Shown in pieces: positions 34,201-46,224 of a stretch of DNA of 64,000 bases (positions are counted from its first letter, which is position 1; every line of letters begins with the position of its first letter). Both the position numbers and the translations under genes were made by a program. The DNA lies in NCBI GenBank assembly GCA_038380795.1, contig CM076268.1, forward strand, positions 24,499,501-24,563,500. Reading direction: 5' to 3'. A model generated the notes under the pieces. It was given only the letters and a program-made list of their open reading frames with translations. It had not been told where the DNA came from and did not search any database. This DNA comes from Pyrocephalus nanus (lineage: Eukaryota; Chordata; Aves; Passeriformes; Tyrannidae).

Positions 34201-37000
34201 GTGCTATGGAACATGAAGGATACTGTTCCTTCACTCAGTGATCTTTCCTGAACTGTTGCTGTCTTCCAGCATATAGCGTCAACATCTGTAAAATATTCCA
34301 AGCTGATAATTGATGGGTGGGACAAGTCCTGAGGAGCCAGTCCCAAGCTGCAAATCAAGGATCTGTTTCCTGTAGCAAGAATCAAATATGGTAAAACAGT
34401 GCTTCATTCAGCTTTCACATTAATGCTTTCGTTTCTAGCACCATCCAAACAACATTTGGTAAACTCTGGGTAAACTCTAAGTTCGGGATAACAAAGTAGT
34501 TGTTATTTTTTCATTGAAGAATAATATATGCTTTGATGACTTGGAAGAAAAGCTAAACATACTTTTCCTTAAGCTACTTATTTCTATAATAATAATAATC
34601 CTTCTCTAATGGATATTTTCACTCTATGGTAGACTTTACTCCTTTGACACTTCTTTTTTCTTTTTTATGTAGAGGGAACAGTTTAAATGTGTTCACAAGA
34701 TGGGGCATATTTAGGCTCAGACACTTCAATCCGCATTAAATAAAAAAAAAAAAAAGAAAAAAGAAAAACAAGAAGCAAAACTCATTGGAACTCAGGAAGT
34801 CATGCTTCATTGACAGGTTCTTCTCCTTTCCCTTCTCCTCTGGATGCAGGTGTGTTATTCTTAGTAGGATGCAGAGGTTGTGTGATTTAAGTAGTTATTT
34901 GCATTTAACACTGTGCAGTAAGCTGCAGTTTCAAATTAGATAATGTTTGATGCATTCAGCCAATTACCAGCGAAAACTGGCAACTGTCCTTGCTGCTGTT
35001 CCATCACAGGGCAGCTCAGCCAGAAAAGAAACCCTGAGAGTGAGTAGCAGTTGGGCCTAGGAGTAACTCTACTTTTATCTTTCTTCCATTCTTCAGATTT
35101 GCTTTGCAGAAATATTTTGCTCTACTTAATATTTTCTCCTCAATATATACAAGAGACTTGAATGAAGTAACAAAAGAGACTTGTCTCAAATGAAACACAA
35201 CAATAGGGATGCAGAGCAGTTGAATGCACTGTGCACAGAGATTAGATGCTGCCCACCATGATGGCAGAGTCAACACTTCCTAGATAGTCTTGTGCACTTT
35301 GCACTTGTAAAGGGAGAGCAAGTTATTCCCTTGAAAACGAAAGAAGCTTTTTGTTTTGAATAAAAGAGTCCTTTGAGTGCAGTCTTCATATTTCTACAGG
35401 CACAGTGGAAGAGCCCATGGAAAGAGCCACATCTACTGTTCCTTGACATAAACATTCTTCTTGTTACCTAAATCACCATCTATTTGATCTCACTGATGGA
35501 AAGAAGTAACAAAAGTTCCATGGTGTGGCTCTTAAGATGGGATTTTTTTTTCTTAGTGACAAAATGAGCTTGAAGTTCATGTAACAGGACTGTGCTGTAA
35601 GGTTTTATCATCTCTGCCATCACCACTGAGCAGTTACTCCCTTGACTGATTCACCAAGGCAGCAAACTTAAATAAGTTCTCGCACAGCTGTTTCTTTAGG
35701 GCACCATAGGTGTATAATTTTTCAGTGTATCAGTGTTTCAATTTTGATAAGCAGAGAAATACGATGGCTGCTGAACCAGCACATAGAAGTAATTCTCATT
35801 TAACTGAAGTGGAGCAGGATGGGGGGTACTCCCCTAAGCAGTCTGAGGTTTCTGTGTGGGAAGTACATCTTTTTGTTCAAACCTGTGATGTTTAACCATA
35901 CACCTGTCAACTTCCCTTTAAAACACTCCAATTGTACCATTTTGGTTGCAGTCCTGGAAGTGGGTGGTTGTGACTCTCCCTGTTGTGAGCAGAACCCAGA
36001 GCAGTCATATCAACATTAGGTAATGACACCCTAGAGTTGACAGGCTTCCAAAACCTTTTTGGTCTCACAACTGATACAAATGTTCATAATTGATTTGGAT
36101 TGTGGGGCTGGTAATACAGCACTGAGTAGCAATTAATGCTAACATTTTCGTTTCATTTCATTCTGTCAAATACACTTGACACTTTTTATGTTTGAGATTG
36201 TCAGGTATAAAGCCATGTGCCTCATTATATGCCTATTTGTCACCTCCCATCAGATCGCTGCCACAAGTGATGCAGGTAAAACCTCCCTGCTCTTAATTCT
36301 TTTAATTCACTGGTTTTGCAATAAAAATTTATAAAAGATGTGCCTATAGATGTCAGTAAATCAAATAATTTTCCACTACTGCCTCATTAGAAGTAAACAT
36401 ATGGAAAAAAAAAATTATCCTTTCATTTAAAATAAAACTAATTTTTTAAAAATATCTAAATAAAGACACTTCCCTTGTTTTGGTGCCACTTGGAAACAGA
36501 AATATATTTAATTGTGAATTATATATGCTTCTGCTGTTTTAAAAACTGAACAGACAAATTTATGTCTGTGCAAATGGAGGCTGGCATTGGTATCTGGAAT
36601 CCCAGTGAGCCAAGCCTCCTGTACCAGCAGCACCAACAGATGTGCCACAGGACAGTTTACATTTTCCTCTTCTGTTTTTAAGATAGGCTGAGATTCTTTT
36701 GGCAAATCATTAAACATATTCACAGAGCATTAATTTAATAAAAAATTATTATAGGAATGTCTCATCTTTCAACTGTTCTATTATTTAGTGAACATACAGT
36801 CTGATTAAGATTTGGTCTTGCTGGCCCAGAATGTACTAAAAGGCTTTTTTTAGGGCTGCTGAACAGATCCTGTCATCATTTGATCACTGTGAAACTACAG
36901 GTTGTTTACTTACTGTGAGGCTACTGATTCTCTAGCAAGGGTTTCCAGGGGAAATCAATGGCCTATTCACGGTATTAATACATGTATTGTCTTTTCTTTT
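31299..37000. other. Non-coding stretch, no gene recognised
   Basis: No recognisable gene. A GC-richer patch lies at about 32150-32360 and has no promoter signature I can support. The A-rich tract at 34742-34780 is listed separately. The block 34860-34990 contains GTAGTTATTTGCATTTAAC and AATTAGATAATG-type cores and has the look of a conserved non-coding element, untested. Frames are all short (up to 92 codons). Confidence 0.55.
34742..34780. repeat. A-rich simple tract
   Basis: A runs broken by single G and C bases over about 39 bases. It may be a decayed poly(A) tail or simple low-complexity DNA. No retrocopy was recognised beside it. Confidence 0.85.
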
Positions 37001-40000
37001 TTTGCCAGTGCTGGAAATTTTTATGCATATGGTAAAAAATACTGCTCTTGCTACCTCATCTCATGCACATCCACTTGGGGATATATCAGTGTCAAATAGG
37101 ACACGAGTTTCAAAGAGTACTTAAAAGGTAAACCTGTGACATGACAAGTAACGTAAGAACTCCTGATCCAAGAGGGATCATGAAAAGCCTTTAAAAAGTG
37201 TACGAATCCCTGCCATCCAGATTTCTGTCTCTGCATAATAGGGGGTTGCAAACAAGCTGTAAAGCAACTAACAGGATAAATCTCACCTGTGTTGAAAATT
37301 TCATAGATGAGGGTCCAATAGACGCTGCATTGCTTTAGTGGGGAACTCTTTCAACCTCAGAGGAGATTCAGGTGCTGCAAGCACAGGCTCTCCTCCTCTT
37401 TTGAATACTCTAGGCACCCTTTACTGATGTTTCGAAGGGAAGGCAAGCAGGAGAGCTGGCTGGGGCTGGGCCTTTCCTCACACCGTGCTTCTTCCTTTGA
37501 GTCAATGCACGAGCTGGGCCAGCAGGATTCATGCTGCTGGTGAGCCTGATGCTCAGGTGATTTATTAAGCAAATAATCTAAACAGGAATACCTGAAAAAT
37601 AGAGAAATTAGCTATGAAGATTTCTCCAGACATTACTTTCTCAATTTTCAGAGGCTGAGCAAGTTTCAATAGATTTAATCATTTATTGAACTGTGAAGTG
37701 TCATAAGGACTGAGAGTGAGCTTTGGGATTCTTAGCCCCATTTTGTCTGTCCACTCATCCTCTTTCTTAAAAAAGAAGTGGAAAACTGAAACATATATTT
37801 TCTAATGCAGTATTAGAAAATTTGAAGATCTGGAATCTGAAATTAAGGACTAAAAGATTTTTCTACCTATTTTTTGTTTTTTATTGTTGTCCTTTGAAAC
37901 ATATTAACTAGCATTACTGCCTTGTGCACTTTGAAAGCCTTCAAACTACAAAAACATTAGCATGCATTAAATAGTTAATTAAAAGTTAGTCTTGACCCAT
38001 TGGCTAGGCAGTTTCAGTCTTCTTGTAGTTCATAGTTCTGCTTCCTCAGGATATGCTGATTTTCTAAGCTTTTCAGCCAAGTCTGCATTATGCAATGTTG
38101 CTTTGCACTGTCTTAAAAAAAAAAAAATCAAACAGTTCTTTCACTGTTACCAAATGACTGACTGTTAGTGGTGGGACTGCTAAAGAAGGACCATGAATAT
38201 GAAGGTCAGTGATTTATAGCTTTTTGTATTCTGCATTTCCCAGGATCATCTATGCAGTGTCTTTGAAGGTGGTTGGTGTCACAGTTGGATTATGACCTTT
38301 TAAAGTATATCATGCTACATGAATGAGTCTTTTGCAAATGTACACAGGCTGTGATGGGACGGGGGTGAATTAATACATTATTATATAATTTTAAGTCTCT
38401 CTAATCTCTTTCCTTTTTACACAAGTTTAACAATTTTTCAAAATCCCATTTGAGCTAAATCATGTTAGAAAGAGCCTAATAACAGCTTTATTTCTTGGTA
38501 TTAAATCATATTTCATTGAAAAAATCAAAAGTACCACAAAAACATTATTAAATGACATTGTGATGCAACTCTTAGGAATTCAGTGTTCTCTTTTTCTGTA
38601 CTCTGCAGTTGGTACCTGCTAACATGACTAATCAAATACAAAACAGATAATAGAGGTTCACAGCTTCAGTGTGTCTACATAGCTACATTTGTATATATCT
38701 ATAGTTGTATACATGCTGATGTTATAAGCATAAATACATACTGTGGTGTGTTCCTGTTATAGTGTTATCCTTTCAAAAGCAAGATTCTTTTCCCAAATGA
38801 TCTCCTGCTAGCATTTATCAGTTTTATCCTTTTAATGATTGATACTTTTGCTATGATGTGCTATTTGGTACATAGGACTTTATGGATTTAACAGTTTTAT
38901 TAATTGGAGAGGTTTCCTCTGCACAATAAAATGGCTTAGTATGACAAAGGAAGCTTCATAAATTAGTGGATTTGTCACCTATCAGAATGTAATCCAGCAG
39001 TGATTTCATTATTGTGCTTTCCCTTCAATTCTCTGCAAACTTAAAATGCTACATAACATCCCTGAATCAACTGACAGAGGAAAAAATGCAAACATGACTG
39101 GGTTTCACAAATAACCTTCAGATTATTGGTGCTTCATATTAGTTCTTATTCCTTAAGGAAAAATGTTCCTTGAGATAAACTAAATGCTTATTAAAGTACT
39201 TTAAGTGAGCTTGGTCTCCCTGGAAGACAACAGATGTCATAAAATTTCAGTATTTGAACATGTAACACTGATGTTAAGGAGGGCTGCGTGCATCCAACAT
39301 GCTATGGTTTCTCTGTAAGACACTTCCTCAGACGTATCACTAGTGGGATCATCAGAGGATTGTATAAAATACAAACTCTTCCTGTTGCTGTGAGTATCTG
39401 GAAGGATATAGGATGAGTTTTCAGCATACATGACTGCATTTTTCAAGGCCTGTAGAACTGACATAAGACTAAGATGCTAAATTCTCCCAGGTGTCTTCTC
39501 TGAACTAAAATGCTAGGGCTTTATTCACATATTTACTCCAAAATAGCTGATTCTATTTTCACCCATTGTGAAAAGGTAATTTAAGCAATCTTGTGCTGAG
39601 ATGAACCTGGAACGTTCATGTGATTTGTTATCACAGCCCGGATACAGGGTAGTGATTTCTTGAACGGTAAATTTTTAAACTTTGAAATCAAGAGAGTATT
39701 GTGAGATACATTAAATTCTCTGGGATTCTGATTGCCTGAAAGTCTGGTGCAAGGTAGAAGAAATGCTTTTGCCTGGGATGCTGCACCTGAACTTTCAAAA
39801 TAAAAATATCTAATTGTACCCTATTGAATGAAAGTTCTATCTCTGTACTGAATGTTGTGCTTCATATAGTATTAGTTAGTATCAGGCTATGAAAAAATTA
39901 TGGAATCATAAGATCATGTCTCAGCAGCAGCCATGATAAAACAGGCACAATTATATGTTTTACAATCAAATAAACAGTAACTGAACTAACTTCCTGCCCC

Positions 40001-41320
40001 CATGATCCCAAGTGTAAGCACTTGGTGCAGTGAGGATATTCCTAATGATATACAGAGCTTGAAATGCTGAAGGAGAGCAGGAGGAATAGAGATCTGCATT
40101 TCTTCCTTCTCCAGGGATGTAGCTTTTCTGCGTTACACCAGCTGTCTTAAACTTGAGTAAAAGGAGTGTCAGAGAAGAGACTAAAAAAAGAAATCATCCC
40201 AAATTATGGTACCAATTTACTGGCATCCTACATTTTAAGCTTTAAAAGCACTAAAACCAATTAAAAGTAAATAAAATACCTCAATTAAAATATTAAAAAG
40301 AAAGCATCAGGCCTATTGTTTAGAAATGTACCTGCAGCAGACCAATGTCTGAAAGCTTACAATTAGTGAAAAAATCTGGAAAATACAGAAGTGCCTCGAA
40401 TTCTCCTAGTGACCCCAAAAATGTGTTCATAATCACATGTTCAAAATTTTTAAAAATTTTTTTATTACTATCTTCTGCCTAAATATTTACATTTTTGCTT
40501 TAAAGAAGACTTCTCCTTCTCTTTCTAGTTATGTAATGCAGTAGTATGGATATCCAATGACAAAAAATATTGATACATGGTATATCTAAGTGATCGTGAC
40601 TGATTAGGTCAGAATCACCTAAGAATATAAACCTCCTTTTCATCTTTTTTTCTTTTGTGTGTGGATTGCATGTTTTTCTTTTATGTCATACATCAAATAG
40701 TTAAGTGGTTTGTGGAAAAAATGAAAAAGGATCTTTTATTTCTGTGATCTAGTATCACTGAGTTTACTTCATTTTCAAAATAATATCAAACATTGTGAAT
40801 TCAAGAAGGCAAAACTGAGAAAAAAATAAATTGTATGAGTTAGCTTTGTCAGCATCTCAGCTAGAACAGTATCTTGTTGCTCCCCTTCAGCATATCATTG
40901 GTATGTGTATCTTTGCAGAGAAAATATCTGAAAATATCAAAAGGAAGTCCTGAAATGTAAAGTCCGAGCAAAGATAAGTTTTTATTATGAAGGATAATAC
41001 TGGCACACTGGTGTCTCATTGTTACAGGCCATCAAAAAACCACAAATGTGAAGAGAACAAACTTAATATTGATTCATCCTTTATTCACTCACAGCAGCTT
41101 CAAGATGTAATTCTGACCTCAGTTATGTCTCAATATAACCAAACTGACTTGGAAAAATTACACCAATTGTAAGCCACGATGGGATCAAAATCCCACCTTT
41201 GGTATTTGTAACACCGACTTCTAAGCAAAATCATTTCAAAGTACTTCATTCTTATCAATATATTCTTCTTTTCATTTGTTTGAACAGTCATCTAATATCA
41301 CAATTAACATCTAACACTAT

Positions 41321-41390
41321 TTATTTAATTAATTATGTGTTATTTATTTATTATTATTTATAACTATTTTTTATTTATTTAAACAAAAAA
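41321..41390. repeat. TTATT/ATTT simple repeat
   Basis: About 70 bases of TTATTTATTT-type units with almost no G or C. Ordinary low-complexity sequence. Confidence 0.85.
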
Positions 41391-41805
41391 AATCTCTTTT
41401 TAGTTTTAAAAAGCAATGAGAATTGGCTTGTTTTTTCTATTTATGGAGCACTTTACAGATGATACAAACAGGTAAAAGCAATAGAAAAGGAAAATAATGA
41501 ATAACAAAATTATCACTGTCTTTGAGATTACATAATCAGTCATGATGTGCTTTGGTATTCAAGATGTCCAGTTTCTGACTATTGAATGAAAAATCTGCTC
41601 CAAAGACACTAAAGAAAACACTGACTAGCACTTTGATATGAGCTACAAATATCAAGAGAACTATTTGCTTATAATCATGTCATCTTTCGTTAATGCTTTT
41701 CCAGCTCTCAGGGAAATCCTGGTTCATGTAATGGGAGGTGCCAAAGGTAAATTATCAGCTACCTACAGAAAAGCATAACCTGCGAAAAACCTCTTATTTA
41801 GCTGA

Positions 41806-41835
41806 CAAAAACAAAAACAAAAACAAAAAAACAAC
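41806..41835. repeat. (CAAAAA)n short tandem repeat
   Basis: Four to five imperfect CAAAAA units in about 30 bases. A simple repeat. Confidence 0.9.
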
Positions 41836-43590
41836 TTTGAGGGGTGATAGTTAGCTTCCTGTGGGAAAATTCTCCCCACAAACTCAATTCTACTTGTTTT
41901 AAATTTATGGGTTTGTTCTGTGTTAGTTAGCTTTAGATTCCTCAAGTAGCAGAATGCACTGCCATCTACCCTCCCTTCAATAAGTCATAGAAGTGGGTTG
42001 TTTTTTTCTTCTTAACTATATTATTTTTGCTGAAACTATGATTTCAGGATAATTCATCCCATTTGGAGAACAATACTTGCCAGAAAAATTTGGCCTTTAA
42101 AAAAATTCTGTGTATGAGCACCAAAAAAACAGAGATTGGAGGGATGATAGTGGTGTCAGTCTCTCCCTTCAGTTCCAGTCTGTATTCCAACTAGTGCTAA
42201 ATAACCAGAATATTTTATAGTGTGTATGTGCTGACATCTTTTCTTGGAACCTTGGTGATTCAGATGTTTACTCTGTTTTTTATCCACATCTCTCAAATCT
42301 CAAAGTGACTTGACTCTTCATCAGGAGTCTATCTAGTGCTGGACCCTGTAGTGTCCCCTATCTCCCTATGGTATTGGACAGCTTGAAGAGAAATGCTAAC
42401 AGCAGTTAGAATATTTTATAATCCATTAGTTGCAATAGTCTTTTTAAAATGGACTTGTAAACTCAAGACTTATTTAGAAGTTCAGCTAATCTGAGTTTCC
42501 AGCATCTTTTTGCTCATTTCTTACTTCACGCATTTGAAGTACTGAGTCTAAGAAGAATCAGAACCCCTCATTCCACTTCTGTCTTAGGACTGCAGTGTAA
42601 ACTTAGTCTTTAATTTTTGTTTGAATTAAATACATCAGGAATGTCTTTAAGAAAGTAAAGCAAATCATTTACGTCCCACAAAATTCCTTTTTGTCAAATG
42701 AAAGCAAAGGAGGTTCTGTTTTTTAATGCAAAGAAAAAAGTTCCCTTCTGTTCAGAAGTAAACTTGGTTGTTGTTTTTACTGATGCACTGTATCAAACTG
42801 CAAAATGAGATGCTGGTACATGGGCAATCAGGGGACCACACTGAAATCTGTGAGCAGGGATGTGTAGGAAAAGCCAGAGGTCAGCTGGAGTCATCCTCAC
42901 CGGGTGATAAATGTGCTCCTGAGCTGCAAGGCAGCCTATATTTGTCTGTGATCCTTGTCACAATCTCATGGTAAATTTACCACTCATAGATTATAGTTTT
43001 TGGTGTCCTCCTCTGTACAGTGAACAAGTGTCACTTCGGCTCTCCTGTGAGGCGAAGGAGATAAGTGTCCATGATTAATGATGTGGACACTATCTAGCAG
43101 CAGGAGCCCATCAACCTGTGACAACTTTCTATTCCATGGGCATTAAACTCCTAAATGCTGTCACAGTCCTGCAATAGATTGTAACAGACAGCAGGGAACA
43201 AGAAACAGAAAGGAGTTTCATAAACATTTTCTTTTCCCTCAAGTAGATGAATTCTAGTAGTAGTTATTTTTGCCTCCATTATTATGTTAGACCCAAAAAA
43301 AAGTTTGGAAAAAGGTGAATTTCAGCTGCTTCCCAATCTATTTGGTAAATACCTATTCCCTTCTGGCTGTTCCTTTGGGACTGTGATCATTACTGCGCTT
43401 TGTTTGCTACTTCATTTGCTTATGAACATTGTCAACAAAGGCCAGTGCTTCTCTGGGATTGGGGCAATTGTTAACATAATTACTGCAGGAATATACAGCT
43501 TTGGCCCTGGCTAGATTTGATAGAAACAGTGGCTAGTTCTTTCTCTTCCAAAGTCCCAGAATTGGCAGACATTTTAAAAGACAGAGTTTT

Positions 43591-44485
43591 TTTCATTCTT
43601 TCTTTCTCTCTACAGTTGGTCTTTTTAAAGTCAAATGGGGCTGACAAAAAAAATGAAACAAGTGGAAACCATTTAAAAAAATCTTGACATTTTCAAGTAT
43701 TTTGAACAAAATACTTAGGATTTGCTCTGTGGCTACTGCCCCCGCAAATACACAGCGTGAGGAAGATGAAGTAGAATATGAACCAGATGACAATATGAAG
43801 GGGAGCCTGTCTGATCCTTGCTGAAAATCTGGAGCTGGGAGGGGGCTGAGGTCCAGGGCCACTGTCCCATCTGTGCCTACCTGCTCGCAGCAGAGCTGTT
43901 GTCACCCCAGGGCTGCTCGGGCACCTGGCCGTGCCAGCCACGCACACAGCAGGGATGGGTGCTGTCAGGTGAGCAACTGCTCCTGCCTCTGAGCGTTGCC
44001 TGATGAGGAAGAGATGCTGGAGGGAGGGGAGAGATGACAAAGCTCTGGTATTCATCAGAAGTGGCTGAGGGTAAAAGGGCAATTTTGCTTTGCTCTTGGA
44101 AGAGAGGCTATGGGGCGGGGGTGAGTCTCAGCTCTTTGAGTTCCCCTAGAGAGCTTCAGCTCTGGGTCTTGAAGACACAAATGAGCTTTAGTAAAGTGCA
44201 AAATCTATGCAGCAAAATCTACAGCCCTTTCTTCCTGGTCTAAAAATCTCTGAGGCCAGGGAACACAGTGGAGGTCCTGGGGTGCTCCCTGCCCAAGGCA
44301 TGGCAGTTTCTCCTCCTGGTGCTTTCACACACACCATCCTACACATTTCATTTCAAATCACACAGCTTACAGTCAGCAGTGCAGTGTTCCCTGAGAAAGA
44401 GTTAATCTCAAAAGAGCAACTTCTCACAACTGTGCTTAATAGACTCTTAGCTTTCCTAAGAGAGCAGCAACGTGCAGCTAGATAG
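43591..44485. other. GC-richer patch with many open frames, no gene proven
   Basis: A GC-richer stretch with three overlapping minus-strand reading possibilities at about 43700-43830. One minus frame (43693-44082) encodes a hydrophobic segment, PLHIVIWFIFYFIFLTLCIC, whose codons mostly end in C or G. An acceptor-like TCCAGATTTTCAG precedes it on the minus strand. No protein family is recognised and no donor is convincing. A run of hydrophobic codons may simply reflect a T- and C-rich strand. I cannot call a gene. Confidence 0.3.
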
Positions 44486-46156
44486 CTGAATTTTCTTTTA
44501 GGCATTGTTTCTTTTTTCTGTGCAATCTACTTTTTTTATTTATGTGGTACAGCTGTGGATGAGCATGATACGGAGCATTATATTCCTTCTCAGGTGTGAA
44601 AAAACAGCTGCATGAGTTATGAATGTGTCATCTTTACTTGAGTGTATTGATATATCCCATATGTTGTTGACTTATGAAATGAATACTGACTGTAAAGAAG
44701 AAACATAATGAATAAAATAATTCAGGAAGATCCTAGCGGTAAAGTTTGCAAACAAATTTGTTCGATTTTTTTCTGAAAATCAGGGAACACAGTCATACCT
44801 GTGATTTTAATACTTTATATGTAGAGGTCAGCTGCAAAAGTTCAGATCCCAGATTCTGCTTTTCATACAGGCTTATATTCAGGGTTTTTCTACTCATTTG
44901 CTCCAGAACGTTCATTAAAATACATTGTAGCAGAGAGAAAAGAGAGAAGGGAAGAGATCACATCCCTGTAGCTTGTCATGATTATTTGTACCTTCAGTAA
45001 AGAACTTGAAAGCATATTCAGAGATCCCAGAACTCCAAAACATCTCTTTGGGCAGGAGCACAGTAAGACAGGCTGCGGCTCTGTGGAGGAGTTATGTGTG
45101 GTATCTGACACATCATCTGCCACAGAGATAAGCAGCACAGGACCCCTTTGGGAGTTGCACCTGCCAGACGCTGCCCCAACCTCTAATCATTTTCTTGATG
45201 CATGAAAAGAAGTGTAAAAAAAGAAAACTTTCCTCTGTTTTTTTATACTTCTGTAACTGGAAGAAACTATTAGAGATACGTTCTCCAAGGCACTGAATCA
45301 CTTTAGTACCCTTAGGCACTAAAAGCCCAAAGACCCTGGAAGTGTTCAAATTCAATACGAATAAAAAAGCACCTGCGTTTTACCACCAGAACAATTCTGT
45401 GTTTGCGTAAGTTAAAAAGTAAACAGTATCCTTAGATGCTGAGAATTAAAGGAGCTTTGTTTTTATATTCCATAATATTCAAAATGTCTTTGACAAAAAC
45501 AGTTTCTCTTGGGCTGAACACAGGGTTAAACTGGAGTCATTCTCTCACTGCTTCTGGAAGCAGATATTGTTGGTTATTGCTCTATGGACATATTAGCACA
45601 ATAATAATATCATGCAAAATTTAGACATTATGAATTTTGAGTGTGCAGCACAGTGGCTCTTCAACCCTATCTGGACTTTCTGGAGATATAGCCAGCAATA
45701 ATATTGCAATAGTTTAGTAAGGTGCCATCCAGATTGGACTGCTATTGGTAACAACAGCCCATAAGGCTTAGAACTGTGGCCTGCCCACAAGAGCTATCTT
45801 TATCAGCAAGAAAAGTGCTTTTAGAAACTTACTATGGCTGTAATGTGTTAGTTGCAGCAGCCCCAGGCCTGGGTGATGGGTTCATTTTGTCACAGAGGGC
45901 ACAGATAGATGGGAGGTGGAGACTGATTCTCACAGCAAAGGAAGCCAGTGTAAGAGAAGTGCTATAAATTTAGAGGAAGAGGCTGTGTGAGGGTGTTAAG
46001 CCAGGAATTCCTTTGATTCTGCCAATCAGTTTCTAAAATGATGTATTCAAATTTCTAAAACTGCAGAAGTGACTTGGGTGATTTCGGGGGGAGGGGAGTA
46101 AGTCAAGGCGAATTATATTCCTTCTGCCGCAATGTAATTCCAGCGTTCTTTCACAG
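44486..46156. other. Non-coding stretch, no gene recognised
   Basis: Unique AT-rich sequence with frames up to 84 codons, none recognisable. A G-rich run lies just inside the right edge (46085-46097). Nothing else was seen. Confidence 0.6.
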
Positions 46157-46224
46157 CTATAAATCTCTCTCAGAAAGCTTTGAAAGTCTTTCTGAGTGTT
46201 AAAAGCTTGGGTGGTCAAGGTCAG
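46157..46224 (+). other. Candidate short splice-bounded segment (unproven)
   Basis: CCAGCGTTCTTTCACAG ends at 46156 and GTCAG|GTGAGT places a consensus donor at 46225. The 68 bp are open in one of three frames (INLSQKALKVFLSVKSLG...). There is no recognised peptide. Pairs of this kind arise by chance in non-coding DNA, so the confidence is low. Confidence 0.15.

Larger units (their letters stand above)
37001..43590. other. Non-coding stretch, no gene recognised
   Basis: No recognisable gene. A 75-codon minus frame (39237-39464) was read and resembles nothing known to me. A perfect 7-bp stem with a TAAG loop lies at 40008-40025. An AT-rich TTATT repeat at 41321-41390 and a CAAAAA repeat at 41806-41835 are listed separately. 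The blocks 38880-39080 and 43040-43200 are unique and repeat-free and could be conserved elements. The frame at 43284-43514 would encode a hydrophobic stretch (TALCLLLHLLMNIV) but has no homologue I recognise. Confidence 0.55.

Noticed and set aside
39895..39920. TATGGAATCATAAGATCA resembling a minus-strand CR1 3' tail
   Set aside because: The sequence beyond it lacks the GGTTGGAA...CATCTAGT block that should follow.
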